DNA of 64,000 nt from CAZCDS01 sp964497585 (GTDB lineage Bacteria > Desulfobacterota > Desulfomonilia > Desulfomonilales > Desulfomonilaceae): contig CAZCDS010000025.1 in NCBI GenBank assembly GCA_964497585.1, positions 21,790-85,789 on the forward strand. The letters run 5' to 3'. Under the pieces are notes generated by a model. That model had not been told where the DNA came from. It did no database searches and was given only the letters and a program-made list of their open reading frames with translations. This document shows positions 17,063 through 26,009 of the stretch, piece after piece. The translations under genes were made by a program, and so were the position numbers. Position 1 is the first letter of the stretch. Each line of letters begins with the position of its first letter.

Positions 17063-18307
17063 CTAGCCTCTTTCATCGAGCTGTTCGACGAAGGCTTCGA
17101 TATTCGTCCTCGCCTGCTCTTCCGAGTAGCAGCGCAGGTCGTTGAGATCTCCGTTGATCACGAGCGACGGGATTCCAAGCCGCTCGGACATTCGCTGTGG
17201 CATACCGTAACGGTTGTTGGAGTTGTTCGGGCAGGTCTTTGCATCGTGGAATATGAGTCCGTCCACGGAAAAGTCCTTGATCCACTGTTCCATGTAGGCT
17301 TCCTTGTATGACTCGTCCCGAACGATGAACAGCTCAGTGTACGCTCGTGCCATGGACTCGAAGGGTTCCTTCGGATCGAAAGCATCGAAGATCCAGCTAT
17401 TACAATAGGTTGACGCCACGACATTGGTGTTCAGAGACATGAACTGCTCGCTCAGATCCCTCAACTTGCCCCAGATCGGCATACCGTCCCAGTAGAGCCG
17501 GTGGCGTTCACCCTCGACCGCGGCCACCTTGTTATCGATCCGCTCGTGGAGTTCCTTCAGCAGAAGCTGGTAGTATTCCACCGCTTCTGGAAGGCCCCGG
17601 AGCACCACCGCGGGCGCCATGTGGATCGTCGCATCGAAAAAGGTCAAGGGAGCAGGCTTTGCCGCGCCGCATTCGAGCACTTCTCTCCAGAGCTTGGTGC
17701 ATTCCAGGGAGAGCGCGACAGTCTCCCGGAGTTTGTCTATGTCGAAAGTGTTGCCCGAGACTTCCTCCAGGGTGGTGACCATCGCCTTCATCTGCTGGAC
17801 CAGGTCCGCGACGTGATGCTCTTTTATGGCCTTGATCTGCCGGTGCGTGTGCACACCGATCAGCGGAACATTCCATTCCCGGGCGTAGAAAGCAAACCAG
17901 TCCTGCACGTCCCTGCACTGGTTCGTGTTGTACACGAGTACATCCGCCTTGGGTATCGATTCCAGACCGTACGCCTTGGATAGAGGGGTTTGGCCCTTGA
18001 GGTACGAGCCCACATCGGCCGTCAGGTAGGAACAGATGTCCGGGGAATATCCCACGGCGTTTGCAATCGGGATGAGATCCGACGCCATTCTGGTCGCTCC
18101 CAGGAGAGCACCGTGATTCTCCGGATAGTAAACGAGGAACCCCATCGCGTGCAGCAATTCCGCCGGGCCGACCGACGTGCACCAGGCCACCTTGGGTTGG
18201 CCGTCCTTCTTTGCCTTGTCCAGCGAGAGGAAGTGGTCGGCCATGAGCTTCTTCATCTGCGAGGTAGCTGCGATAGATTTTCGTGACGATTGGGCCTTAT
18301 CGGACAT
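17063..18307 (-). CDS. 2-hydroxyacyl-CoA dehydratase / benzoyl-CoA reductase family subunit (orphan)
   Basis: 414 residues; GGAG site before ATG 18307. It has the HgdB/BcrB family layout: KVAWCTSVGPAELLHAMGF, DICSYLTADVGSYLKG, YNTNQCRDVQDWF, FHDAKTCPNNSNN, SLVINGDLNDLRCYSEEQARTNIEAF. The conserved cysteines (in WCTS, DICS, NQCRD, KTCPNN) would hold a 4Fe-4S cluster. These proteins normally act as heterodimers driven by an ATP-dependent activator with an ASKHA fold; neither the second subunit nor the activator is adjacent. It may work in aromatic or 2-hydroxy-acid breakdown, or in another radical dehydration; substrate unknown. Confidence 0.85.
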   Translation of the reverse strand: MSDKAQSSRKSIAATSQMKKLMADHFLSLDKAKKDGQPKVAWCTSVGPAELLHAMGFLVYYPENHGALLGATRMASDLIPIANAVGYSPDICSYLTADVGSYLKGQTPLSKAYGLESIPKADVLVYNTNQCRDVQDWFAFYAREWNVPLIGVHTHRQIKAIKEHHVADLVQQMKAMVTTLEEVSGNTFDIDKLRETVALSLECTKLWREVLECGAAKPAPLTFFDATIHMAPAVVLRGLPEAVEYYQLLLKELHERIDNKVAAVEGERHRLYWDGMPIWGKLRDLSEQFMSLNTNVVASTYCNSWIFDAFDPKEPFESMARAYTELFIVRDESYKEAYMEQWIKDFSVDGLIFHDAKTCPNNSNNRYGMPQRMSERLGIPSLVINGDLNDLRCYSEEQARTNIEAFVEQLDERG

Positions 18308-18483
18308 GAGCTTCTCCGAGCGGGATACCTATTCGGCTGTAAAATTAAAATAATAGAGATGCCGGCCGAAGTCAAGGTCACTGCGAGTCCCCCAAGTCCT
18401 CTTCAGGAGACTCTTGCGGCCATATCAAGGGGGCATTTTGCAGGGAGGCCTTCCTCGACGAACTCTTACCTCAAATGTCCTCC

Positions 18484-20031
18484 TCACGGTCCGAATCTTC
18501 TCCATCCTTCTCGGTAGTACTTGACGAGCGCCTGGTCGTCCAACCGGTTGGTGCGGATTTCCCTTTTGGGGAGACTGTCTTTGGGGAATGCGAAGAGGGT
18601 CGGCAGGAGTTTATCGCTCAGAAATTTCATCGGAACATCTTTCGAGACCGTGAGCCGGTCGGGATCCAAGTTTCGCCGCGCAGCCATAACGAATCCCCAG
18701 TCGCCGAAGGAGGGAACGTACACGTGATATGGGTAGACATGGAACCGACCCTTTTGTTCGGGCCCCACGGGAGTCTGCTCCCAGGTCTGTACGATGCACC
18801 AAAACGCTTCTCGCGCGTAGAAGGGACTCGTAGCCTGAGTAACGGCTATTCCTCTCGATCCCAGATGCTTGGCACAGAGCCGGTAGAAACTCTTTGTGTA
18901 GAGGCGTCCAAGGGAAAGCGTATTCGGGTCAGGAAGATCGACGAAGATCAGATCCCAGAATTCCTTTGAGCGCTCCAAGAACTTGCCGGCATCCATGATA
19001 TGGATCTTCACGCGTGGATCTGAGAGCGCGTGGTCTGACAGCCGTGCCAGGAACGGTCTATCACGGAAGAGACGAATCATCTCGCCGTCGAGATCCACCA
19101 GGTCGATCCTGCGGATTCGAGGATACTTGAGGATTTCCCGGGCCGCCATGCCGTCGCCGCCGCCGACGATCAAGGCTCTCTGTGCTGCAGGTGCGGCCGA
19201 CATGGTGGGATGCACAAGGGCCTCGTGATAGCGGTGCTCATCCACCGTGGAGAACTGGAGGTTCCCGTCGATGAAGAGACGGATATCATCGTGCCACCTG
19301 GTTACGACGATCCTCTGGTACGGGGTCTGCCGCGTGAAGAGGATGTCGTCCTGGTACAGCAGATCCTCGGTCATGGACGTGAAAACCCCAGCCCCTGCCA
19401 GGCCTGCCGCGAGAACCAGCCCGGCGACCGCAGCCATGGTACGAAGGACTCTTCGCCGGCGAAGCATTGATGCGAGAACCCTCGTGGCAACCGCCGCCAC
19501 CGCGACGTTGATGATCCCGAAGAGAAAGGAAGTACGGAGGAGGCCAAAATAAGGAACTAAAAACAGGGGGAACGCGCAGGAGGCAATGAGCGCACCGAGA
19601 TAGTCCAGCGCCAGCACGTTGGCCACGGTAAGTCGGAGCGTAGCACGGCTCCGAAGTATCCTGATGAGAAGCGGAATCTCCATCCCCACCAGGGCACCCG
19701 TCATCGCAAGGACTCCGAGGAGGACGGGAAGATAGGTTTCAAGGACTGCAAAGGTGAACAGAAGGATCGCGGCCGAAAGCCCCCCGGAAAGACCGATACC
19801 GATCTGGATCGCAACGAAGAGATCTGCCAGGTCCTTCTTCACGAAGCGGGTAAGGTACGAACCCGCACCCATGGCGGTAAGGAATACTCCGATGACGATG
19901 GAGAAGTGGGTGACCGAACCACCCAGCAGGTAGCTGGAGAGTGAAGCGGCAATAAGCTCGTAGACCAGACCGCAGATTGCGATTACAAATACTGCGGCGA
20001 GAAGAAAAATCCCTGGCAATCGATCAGCCAT
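18484..20031 (-). CDS. Membrane-fused spermidine synthase-like aminopropyltransferase
   Basis: 515 residues; GGAGGACG site. The N-terminal ~215 residues form about seven membrane helices; the rest is a spermidine-synthase fold. QFSTVDEHRYHEALVHPTM (~260-278) matches the amine-pocket region, VGGGDGMAAREIL (~289-301) the AdoMet/dcSAM loop, VDLDGEMI (~311) the nucleoside-binding acid, and FVDLPDPNTLSLGRLYTKSFY (~361) the catalytic Asp region. It would transfer an aminopropyl or similar group from an AdoMet derivative at the membrane. Its neighbours upstream on the same strand (DUF350, small membrane protein, DUF4178) suggest one operon; this gene set recurs in other bacteria in my recollection. 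Confidence 0.85.
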   Translation of the reverse strand: MADRLPGIFLLAAVFVIAICGLVYELIAASLSSYLLGGSVTHFSIVIGVFLTAMGAGSYLTRFVKKDLADLFVAIQIGIGLSGGLSAAILLFTFAVLETYLPVLLGVLAMTGALVGMEIPLLIRILRSRATLRLTVANVLALDYLGALIASCAFPLFLVPYFGLLRTSFLFGIINVAVAAVATRVLASMLRRRRVLRTMAAVAGLVLAAGLAGAGVFTSMTEDLLYQDDILFTRQTPYQRIVVTRWHDDIRLFIDGNLQFSTVDEHRYHEALVHPTMSAAPAAQRALIVGGGDGMAAREILKYPRIRRIDLVDLDGEMIRLFRDRPFLARLSDHALSDPRVKIHIMDAGKFLERSKEFWDLIFVDLPDPNTLSLGRLYTKSFYRLCAKHLGSRGIAVTQATSPFYAREAFWCIVQTWEQTPVGPEQKGRFHVYPYHVYVPSFGDWGFVMAARRNLDPDRLTVSKDVPMKFLSDKLLPTLFAFPKDSLPKREIRTNRLDDQALVKYYREGWRRFGP

Positions 20032-20044
20032 CGTCCTCCGGAAA

Positions 20045-20088
20045 GCAGAGAGTTCACCGGGGAGGGCCTTTTAGCACAAAGGGCCTCC
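20045..20088. repeat. Dispersed intergenic hairpin repeat, copy 2
   Basis: GCAGAGAGTTCACCGGGGAG, then GGCCTTTT, a 6-nt loop and AAAGGGCCTCC. The arms GGAGGGCCTTT and AAAGGGCCTCC pair with a single mismatch. It lies between the DUF350 gene and the spermidine-synthase-like gene, just upstream of the latter's ribosome site. Confidence 0.65.
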
Positions 20089-20124
20089 ATCCGCACAGCG
20101 TGTCCGCAAGAGCGGGTCCGACCG

Positions 20125-20340
20125 TCAGGTTATGGCCGCGTGGATGATGATTGCCAACGAAAGAAATACCGCGCCCATGAGGATGGCCAGCGCGGTATTC
20201 TGGTCCTCTTCAATCTCCTTGCGAATGGAAAATGGCGCGACTTTCTGCATGATCAACAACGCGATGACGAATAGGATCATTCCGAGCACCGTGTAGACGA
20301 TGCTACCGATAATCGGCTTTACGTAGATCATGTAGTTCAT
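20125..20340 (-). CDS. DUF350 membrane protein (YjfL-like)
   Basis: 71 residues from ATG 20340, placed by GGAGGAGG just upstream (a frame starting at 20361 lacks a site). Two hydrophobic helices: IGSIVYTVLGMILFVIALLIM (~7-27) and ALAILMGAVFLSLAIIIHAAI (~49-69), with a charged middle (SIRKEIEEDQNTA). The EEDQNTALAI stretch before the second helix is typical of DUF350 proteins such as E. coli YjfL. In other genomes this family goes with spermidine-synthase-like and ATP-grasp ligase genes. Role unknown. Confidence 0.8.
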   Translation of the reverse strand: MNYMIYVKPIIGSIVYTVLGMILFVIALLIMQKVAPFSIRKEIEEDQNTALAILMGAVFLSLAIIIHAAIT

Positions 20341-20478
20341 AATCCTCCTCCAGCAATCCAAGCCACATTCGAAAAGTCTCGGCCGTACCGGCTGCGTGAC
20401 GGGCCGATCCGACCGGAACCGATCACTCCGCGGACTCCGAGGTTCGTTCAGAAAAGGCGCAGGACCAGAGGCCCCGGT

Positions 20479-20694
20479 CTACTTCCCACGTCCGTATCCT
20501 CCTCCAAAGTGCCGTCGCCCACCTATGAAGTAGTATCCGTAACCCACGGCCCGTGCCCGCTTGGAGCCATCGCGAAGGCTCACCGGCTTTTCAAGGGGCT
20601 TTGGAAGAAACAGCCCGTGAAAGCACGCGTCGTAGGCCATGATCGTCAGGCCTCCGAGTACGCCGACAATGAAAAGTATCGGAATGATTCTCAT
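20479..20694 (-). CDS. Very small membrane-anchored Gly/Arg-rich protein
   Basis: 71 residues. One hydrophobic segment (about 1-22) and a short tail rich in Gly, Tyr, Arg and His (GYGYYFIGGRRHFGGGYGRGK). It sits 84 bp downstream of the DUF4178 gene and upstream of the DUF350 gene on the same strand, so it belongs to the same cluster. Not a family I recognise; the aromatic Gly-rich tail could be a nucleic-acid, lipid or protein contact. Confidence 0.55.
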   Translation of the reverse strand: MRIIPILFIVGVLGGLTIMAYDACFHGLFLPKPLEKPVSLRDGSKRARAVGYGYYFIGGRRHFGGGYGRGK

Positions 20695-20778
20695 GACGGT
20701 AATTTCCGAATGACTCTCGATCGTCTGAATGAAGCCGCAATGAGGCCCGGAAGCAGATCGCCCGGTTTCCGAGCGTAA

Positions 20779-22689
20779 TCAGTCTTCCTCCATATCCTCG
20801 TAGATAGGCGCCCACCGTCTCGCTTCGAAGGTCTTTTTGTGGACTATCCCCGATGCCGCGACGAGTCCTGCGACGAGGATGGGGAAAATGAAATACCACG
20901 ACAGGGTCTGACCCGAAACGAGAACGATTTGTATCGGTTCGTTTCTTGGGCCTCCGAATCGACCACTTCCTCCCTTTGCGTGGATGAGGAGCTTGTACGT
21001 TCCGGCCTTTTCCACGACAAAAGGATCGCTAAACCTCCTCGAGCCTTCAGTCCAGTAGCCTTCCGAATCCCTTCCGTGGTAGTACGACGCCTCGTCCCAG
21101 AACTCCTTGATTACCTGGTCCTTAGCGTCCACGAGCGCGAAATCCAACGCGAGCCAGGAGTTGTTCAGCGGCGCGGAGCCCTGCAGACGGAGTATGTCCC
21201 CGTCCTTTGCAACCTTGAAGGGCTTGCTCATGTACTCCTTGGTGTATTTTGCCGCGGGAATGGTCTCTCGCAGAACTGTCTTCGGCTTCTCGGCGCCGAC
21301 GCTGTAAAAGAACAGAACTACGTTCACAATGAGGAATATCAGCCCGATCAGACCCCAGCCCTTCAACCAGCGCGGAGCCACGTAGGGTTGACAGGAATAG
21401 ACGCCTCTGGGCGCCATCAGCATGAGGTCTTTGGGGATGGCCGCCTTCATCTCATCGTTGCTGACGTACCGCCCCCGGAAGAGTTCCAGCTCTTTGCCCG
21501 TGATTTCCTGATCGATATACGCGGGCGGCTTTATCATGTGGACGTAGTCGGTTCTCTCGCCCACGGTCGCGGTCCAGGGAAGGGCCCCGTCCACCCACTC
21601 GAGCTTGACCGTTCCCCAATCATAGACCTTGTAGGTTTCGTTGCCGACCCGTACGGGCGTCCTCGGCGCCTTCGAAGGGATGCGAATCCTTTGGTGGAGC
21701 GGTTCACTCACGGTGAAATGGCCGTCCTCTTCGGAGAGCCACAGGTAGCCTTTCTCAGGATTGTGAAGGATGTACTCGCGGGAGAGATAGATCTCGCCCT
21801 CGTCACGTTCGACATAGTGCAGTCGGCCCATGACCTCGTACCGGACCTTGTCGAGGGTGATGGGCATACCCACTTCGAAGCTGAACAGAGGCTTTCTTCC
21901 GATATTCCTGCCAACAACCCGGGTTTCGGCCTCGTCCAGTTGAAGCCCAGCCCCGCACGCGTCACAAACGACCATTTCCGTCGATTCCAGCCGGCGGCCT
22001 TCGTACGGCTTGCCACAGGAAGCACAGCGGATCTCACGGGCCACCCGCTCCTCTGCCAGCTCGCCCGCGCCGGCAGCCGCAGAGCTCTCCCGGGGTGAGA
22101 GAACCTTGCCGATGAATGCCGTTGGCGCGCCTGACTCGGTATCGTATTCGAGGCCAAAAATGAAGCTGCCGTCAGCGCCGGTTCCGTCCGCGTACGGATA
22201 GGTCTCACCGATTTCTATTTGGAAAGGTATCTGGCCTTCACCGCCGACGCAGCGCGCCTCACCGATCTCCTCGACCACGCCCGTTCTGTCGTTCAGCGCG
22301 ATCTGCATTCCAGGCTCCAGTTGATCGTGGGACGGGACCGGAGAGGTCAATTTCAGGGGCTTCTCCAGGAACAGCTCTCCCTCGTCCTCCGCGAGCCACT
22401 GAATCTTTCCGCCCTGCATCTCGATAAACCACTCGTCCCATTCTCCTTTCTCATGGGCGTAGCGCAGGCGCCCCAGGACGGTGAACTTGTGCTTGCCGAG
22501 CTTCCCCGTGGCACCGACCCGAAAACGCGATGACCGCGGCAGGTCCATCGACTTGTTCCCCGCCCTGAGCGCTGATTCCTTGTCCCAATAGATTGCGGTC
22601 TTGCAGAAGTCGCAGACCTTCATGAGGATGCCGGGATTGGTGACAACGTTTGCAGCGCCACATGAAGGGCATTTGAATTCGCGTGTCAT
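20779..22689 (-). CDS. Two-DUF4178 zinc-ribbon membrane protein
   Basis: 636 residues. Zinc ribbon 1 at the start (CPSCGAANVV ... VCDFCKTAIYW), DUF4178 domain 1 (~50-195), zinc ribbon 2 (CASCGKPYEG ... VVCDACGAGLQL, ~222-255), DUF4178 domain 2 (~265-410), a membrane helix (LIGLIFLIVNVVLFFY, ~455-472), a beta-rich extracytoplasmic domain ending in KAGTYKLLIHAKG (~485-590), and a second helix (SWYFIFPILVAGLVAASGIV). So a cytoplasmic sensor-like half is joined to an outside lectin- or emp24-like half. Begins the DUF350/spermidine-synthase-like cluster. DUF4178 function is unknown to me. Confidence 0.8.
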   Translation of the reverse strand: MTREFKCPSCGAANVVTNPGILMKVCDFCKTAIYWDKESALRAGNKSMDLPRSSRFRVGATGKLGKHKFTVLGRLRYAHEKGEWDEWFIEMQGGKIQWLAEDEGELFLEKPLKLTSPVPSHDQLEPGMQIALNDRTGVVEEIGEARCVGGEGQIPFQIEIGETYPYADGTGADGSFIFGLEYDTESGAPTAFIGKVLSPRESSAAAGAGELAEERVAREIRCASCGKPYEGRRLESTEMVVCDACGAGLQLDEAETRVVGRNIGRKPLFSFEVGMPITLDKVRYEVMGRLHYVERDEGEIYLSREYILHNPEKGYLWLSEEDGHFTVSEPLHQRIRIPSKAPRTPVRVGNETYKVYDWGTVKLEWVDGALPWTATVGERTDYVHMIKPPAYIDQEITGKELELFRGRYVSNDEMKAAIPKDLMLMAPRGVYSCQPYVAPRWLKGWGLIGLIFLIVNVVLFFYSVGAEKPKTVLRETIPAAKYTKEYMSKPFKVAKDGDILRLQGSAPLNNSWLALDFALVDAKDQVIKEFWDEASYYHGRDSEGYWTEGSRRFSDPFVVEKAGTYKLLIHAKGGSGRFGGPRNEPIQIVLVSGQTLSWYFIFPILVAGLVAASGIVHKKTFEARRWAPIYEDMEED

Positions 22690-22805
22690 GACTGTCCCAC
22701 GTTGCTGCCGAAGCCTTGTGTCCGGACCGTTGAGGAAAATAATCGACGTAGAGTCTACCTCACCCGGGCGGACTCTTTCAATCCCATTGATGCCAACGAG
22801 GTGTG

Positions 22806-23618
22806 CTAGCCCTCGGACTGAAGCTCGTCACCCCGCTCGGTTGCGGCTTTGATCGCGTCCATGAGGATGCCGCGAACTCCGGCGCGCTCCATCACCCGCA
22901 GCCCCGCGATGGTCGTTCCGCCGGGCGAGGTGATGCGGTCCTTGAGTTCGCTGAAGGACGCGTCTTCCTGTGCGGCCATGGTAGCTGCGCCCAGCATTGT
23001 TTGCACTGCGAGCTCCCGCGCGGTGGGTCGATCCAGGCCCATGAGTACGCCACCGTCCGTGAGACCCTCCAGAATCGGAAAGAGATACCCCGGTCCGCTC
23101 CCGGAAAGTGCAGTCACCGCGTTCATCATCTTTTCATCGACGACGACCGCAGTGCCGAATGCGGTAAAGATCCCCCTGGCCCGGCGCAGATCTTCCTCAT
23201 CGGCGTTTCCGGCCTTGCACAGGGCGGTCGCGCTTTGGCCGACGATCGCGGCCGCGTTGGGCATGGCCCGTATGAGCCGAACTCCCTCGCGCAGCCGGCT
23301 TAGGTAGAAGGAACACGGAACCCCCGCTGCTATCGTTATCACAAGCGGCTGGGCTCCCAGCCGGTCCGAGATCTCGTCAAGGACAACGCCCATGATCTGC
23401 GGCTTCACCGCAAGTACCAGCGTCTCCGTCCCAGCCCCGATCGTGTCTGCTGCGCTCGAAGCGATCCCCACGTTGAACGCTTCCTTGAGGAGTTCGGTCT
23501 TTTCCCCATCGATATCGAACACGATCAGCTCTTCACCTGCGGCCTGCCCGGAGGCGACCAGTCCCCTGACAAGAGCCGTTCCCATGTTGCCGGCGCCGAT
23601 CAGACCTATGCTGCTCAA
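22806..23618 (-). CDS. proC: Pyrroline-5-carboxylate reductase
   Basis: 270 residues from TTG 23618, placed by GGAG upstream and by the fact that IGLIGAGNMG then begins at residue 4, as usual in ProC; the frame runs back to 23699 but that part has no homologous look. NAD(P) loop IGLIGAGNMGTALVRGL, then AVKPQ, RAMPN, ALSGSGPGYLF, and the C-terminal SPGGTTIAGLRVMERAGVRG, all diagnostic. Catalyses the last step of proline synthesis from glutamate. Divergent from yedF. Confidence 0.95.
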   Translation of the reverse strand: MSSIGLIGAGNMGTALVRGLVASGQAAGEELIVFDIDGEKTELLKEAFNVGIASSAADTIGAGTETLVLAVKPQIMGVVLDEISDRLGAQPLVITIAAGVPCSFYLSRLREGVRLIRAMPNAAAIVGQSATALCKAGNADEEDLRRARGIFTAFGTAVVVDEKMMNAVTALSGSGPGYLFPILEGLTDGGVLMGLDRPTARELAVQTMLGAATMAAQEDASFSELKDRITSPGGTTIAGLRVMERAGVRGILMDAIKAATERGDELQSEG

Positions 23619-23681
23619 CCTGTTCTCCTGTCTCTTCACCCCGGAATCGGGGCACGTTGTGCGGCGTGAAACGGAATCTAA

Positions 23682-23712
23682 TAGACAGACCCTATGCAAG
23701 ATATGGTAAAAT
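23682..23712 (+). promoter_or_regulatory. Candidate promoter for yedF
   Basis: TAGACA (23682-23687), 19-bp spacer, TAAAAT (23707-23712). Both boxes match 5 of 6, but the spacer is long. It lies in the proC/yedF divergent gap. Confidence 0.35.
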
Positions 23713-23856
23713 ACAATGGCACACGGTCATCGCACCGGATTCTAGCACGGATGAAACGGTCGTCCCATGAAATTCGTTCCGTCCTCTGGTGCCTCGAAAG
23801 AAGTTTCACGGGCGATATTGCGTCGGGATCTGTAGGACTCTCGGGAGGAGTTACTC

Positions 23857-24486
23857 ATGAGCGATATACACATTGTTGACGCGAGAGGGCTTACCTGTCC
23901 TCAACCGGTCCTCGAGACGAAGAACGTGCTCGAGACAGGAAAAGTAAGCGAGTTCCTCGTTCTCGTGGACAACCCAGCGAGCAGAGAGAACGTTATGCGA
24001 TTCGCCCGCAATCAGGGCTGCGGCGTCGAGGTCAGGGAGGATGGTGCAGGGCACTTCGAGATCAAAGTCGGCCCCCCTGGACAGCCCAAGGCACTGGAAG
24101 AGCAGGAGGAAATGTTGGCCTGCACTGTTCCGGAACCGGCCGTCCAGGATAAAGTGGTCGTGTACGTTGGCACGAACTGCATGGGTAAAGGAGACGACGA
24201 ACTGGGAGCCAAACTGATGCGGGGCTTCCTGCAGACCCTGATCGACGTAGCACCGATCCCCTGGCGGATCGTGTTTATCAATTCCGGTGTGAAACTCACC
24301 ACAACGGACGAGCCCGCGGTGCAGGCGGTGGGCATGCTCGCTGAAAAAGGAGTGGACGTGCTTTCCTGCGGAACCTGCCTTGAGCACTTCGGACTGGAAG
24401 ATGAGCTGAAAGTCGGACGCGTCACCAACATGTTCGAGGTCATCGAAACCATGCAAGGGGCGACAAAGGTGATCTCTCCGGATTAG
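23857..24486 (+). CDS. yedF: Sulfurtransferase-like selenium-metabolism protein YedF
   Basis: 209 residues; GGGAGGAG site. The N-terminal TusA domain (about 1-75) has the active CPQP motif (Cys14) after DARGLT. The second half is DsrE-like, VVYVGTNCMGKGDDELGAKLM ... SCGTCLEHFGLEDELKVG, with the paired cysteines SCGTC near 168-172. This exact fusion is a marker of selenium-utilising bacteria, thought to handle reactive selenium or sulfur. No selD or selA is in the window and no selenoprotein was seen. Promoter candidate at 23682-23712. Confidence 0.85.
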   Translation: MSDIHIVDARGLTCPQPVLETKNVLETGKVSEFLVLVDNPASRENVMRFARNQGCGVEVREDGAGHFEIKVGPPGQPKALEEQEEMLACTVPEPAVQDKVVVYVGTNCMGKGDDELGAKLMRGFLQTLIDVAPIPWRIVFINSGVKLTTTDEPAVQAVGMLAEKGVDVLSCGTCLEHFGLEDELKVGRVTNMFEVIETMQGATKVISPD

Positions 24487-24642
24487 CCGAGAGGTGAGAC
24501 GACGCCGGCGCGAACCGACTGCTTCACCGAGCGATTCAGTAGCCCGTCTGTTCAGGGGTTACTGAAGACCTGTTCCTCGTGGCCGAGGCCGGGGAAGAGG
24601 GATGCCTGCGCGGGGTACGAGAGGAAGGGGTCGATCCTCTTC

Positions 24643-24747
24643 GTGCCCCTGCGACCAAGGTTTCGTCCCTTCCTGGTTGCTCTGGTTTTCGTGGTTGGAT
24701 GTTCCGCCTGCAATGGCCACTTGGTGGACTTTGAGAAGATCTGCTAA
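24643..24747 (+). CDS. Possible 34-residue lipoprotein-like peptide
   Basis: A short frame from GTG 24643 to TAA 24747 encodes a basic start, a hydrophobic core and VFVVGCSACNGHL, which looks like a lipobox with Cys. It overlaps the end of dinB by 4 bases. There is a purine-rich stretch too far upstream to be a good ribosome site, and the frame is open further upstream. It may be a small lipoprotein or chance. Confidence 0.2.
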   Translation: MPLRPRFRPFLVALVFVVGCSACNGHLVDFEKIC

Positions 24748-26009
24748 CGTACTGGCGACCGGATCGCATCGAACCCGAACCGTTCCCGAATTTCGTCCAC
24801 CGCGCTATCGCGGAGTATGTCGGTTCCTCGAGGAGCCCGAAAAAGGTTCTGCTGGAAACTCGGCCGGTCTATGCCGGAAAGCTTTACACCCACCTGGCGG
24901 ATGTCGATCCGGCGCGAGATAGTCGTCCAAAAGAGCCGATCCAAACAGGCGAGGATCTCCGTGTTCGCATTTGTCGGCTCCCTCAAAGACATGGACCTGC
25001 TCTTGTCCTTGAAGTCCGAATATCGCACCTTGAAGGTGATCGTGGTGGCACCTCTACCGTCTCTTCTGAGTTTGGCAGCCAGTTTTTCCGCGAGTTCCCT
25101 GGCCACCGATCGTACGAAGACGTAGTCAACAGTGTCCGACGCGAGCGTCCGGTCCTTGGAGTATGATTTCTGGGCTTGCCGCGGACCATCCCGAATTGGT
25201 CGAGGGCTTTGACCTGCAGCTACTTCGACCATCCTCTCTCCCCACTTCCCCAGGAGACGCCGGACTCGGACCGGCGATGCTCCGGCCAGATCGCCTACAG
25301 TCTTGATGCCGTGGCTTTGCAAGACCCTTTGGGCCTTCTTGCCGACCCCAGGTATCTTGCCGACGGGAAGCAAGCCGAGTACCCGATAAGCCAGGAGCGG
25401 TTCCAAATAGAGTAATCCATTCGGTTTGGCAATACCCGTAGCCATTTTCGCGCTCGTCCTATCACCGGCCAGCCCGCCTGAAGCATTGATGTCCAACGTA
25501 GACCGAATCTCCTGCAACATCCGGTGCGCCACCTCCCAGGGTGGGGCTCCGTGCAGCTTGAAGGTGCCCGTGAGGTCCACGTATCCCTCGTCGATGCTGG
25601 TGGCTTCTATGGCAGGAGAATACCGGCCCATGATCTCGAACATCCGGCGAGAGTATTCTCTGTACGCCTCGAAGTTCGGACCGAGAAAAATCCCTTGCGG
25701 GCACAGCCGCCTGGCACGGACAACCGGCATGGCCGAGTGCACGCCGTAACGTCTCGCCTCGTACGACGCAGCAGTAACGACTCCTCTTTCCGTTCCCCCG
25801 ACCATGACCGGCAGCCCTTTGAGTTTCGGGTTCAGGGCTTGCTCAACCGATGCGAAGAACGCGTCCGCGTCCACGTGCAGGATAAATCGCAGAGGAAGTG
25901 AATGATCTTGAGCTCCACCACAGCGCGAAGAACAGGAACTTTCCCGTGACCGGTCAGTCGGCCGGAAGGACTGGCTGTTCGTTTCGGTGAAGGCATGAAC
26001 CGTATTCAT
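24744..26009 (-). CDS. dinB: DNA polymerase IV (Y family)
   Basis: 421 residues from ATG 26009. The catalytic core starts at ILHVDADAFFASVEQA, about 42 residues after this start, so there is an unusual N-terminal extension or a later non-standard start. Family motifs: HVDADAFF (first metal Asp), AASYEARRYGVHSAMP, SIDEGYVDLT (second metal Asp-Glu), GIAKPNGL, KIPGVGKKAQRVL (helix-hairpin-helix), then the little-finger domain. No clear beta-clamp motif was checked at the very end. Error-prone bypass of damaged DNA. Directly follows lexA on the same strand (75 bp), which fits SOS control. Confidence 0.93.
   Translation of the reverse strand: MNTVHAFTETNSQSFRPTDRSRESSCSSRCGGAQDHSLPLRFILHVDADAFFASVEQALNPKLKGLPVMVGGTERGVVTAASYEARRYGVHSAMPVVRARRLCPQGIFLGPNFEAYREYSRRMFEIMGRYSPAIEATSIDEGYVDLTGTFKLHGAPPWEVAHRMLQEIRSTLDINASGGLAGDRTSAKMATGIAKPNGLLYLEPLLAYRVLGLLPVGKIPGVGKKAQRVLQSHGIKTVGDLAGASPVRVRRLLGKWGERMVEVAAGQSPRPIRDGPRQAQKSYSKDRTLASDTVDYVFVRSVARELAEKLAAKLRRDGRGATTITFKVRYSDFKDKSRSMSLREPTNANTEILACLDRLFWTTISRRIDIRQVGVKLSGIDRPSFQQNLFRAPRGTDILRDSAVDEIRERFGFDAIRSPVR

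Noticed and set aside
20839..22098. Long plus-strand open frame of 419 codons
   Set aside because: It is the antisense shadow of the DUF4178 gene, whose zinc-ribbon and domain motifs are unmistakable.
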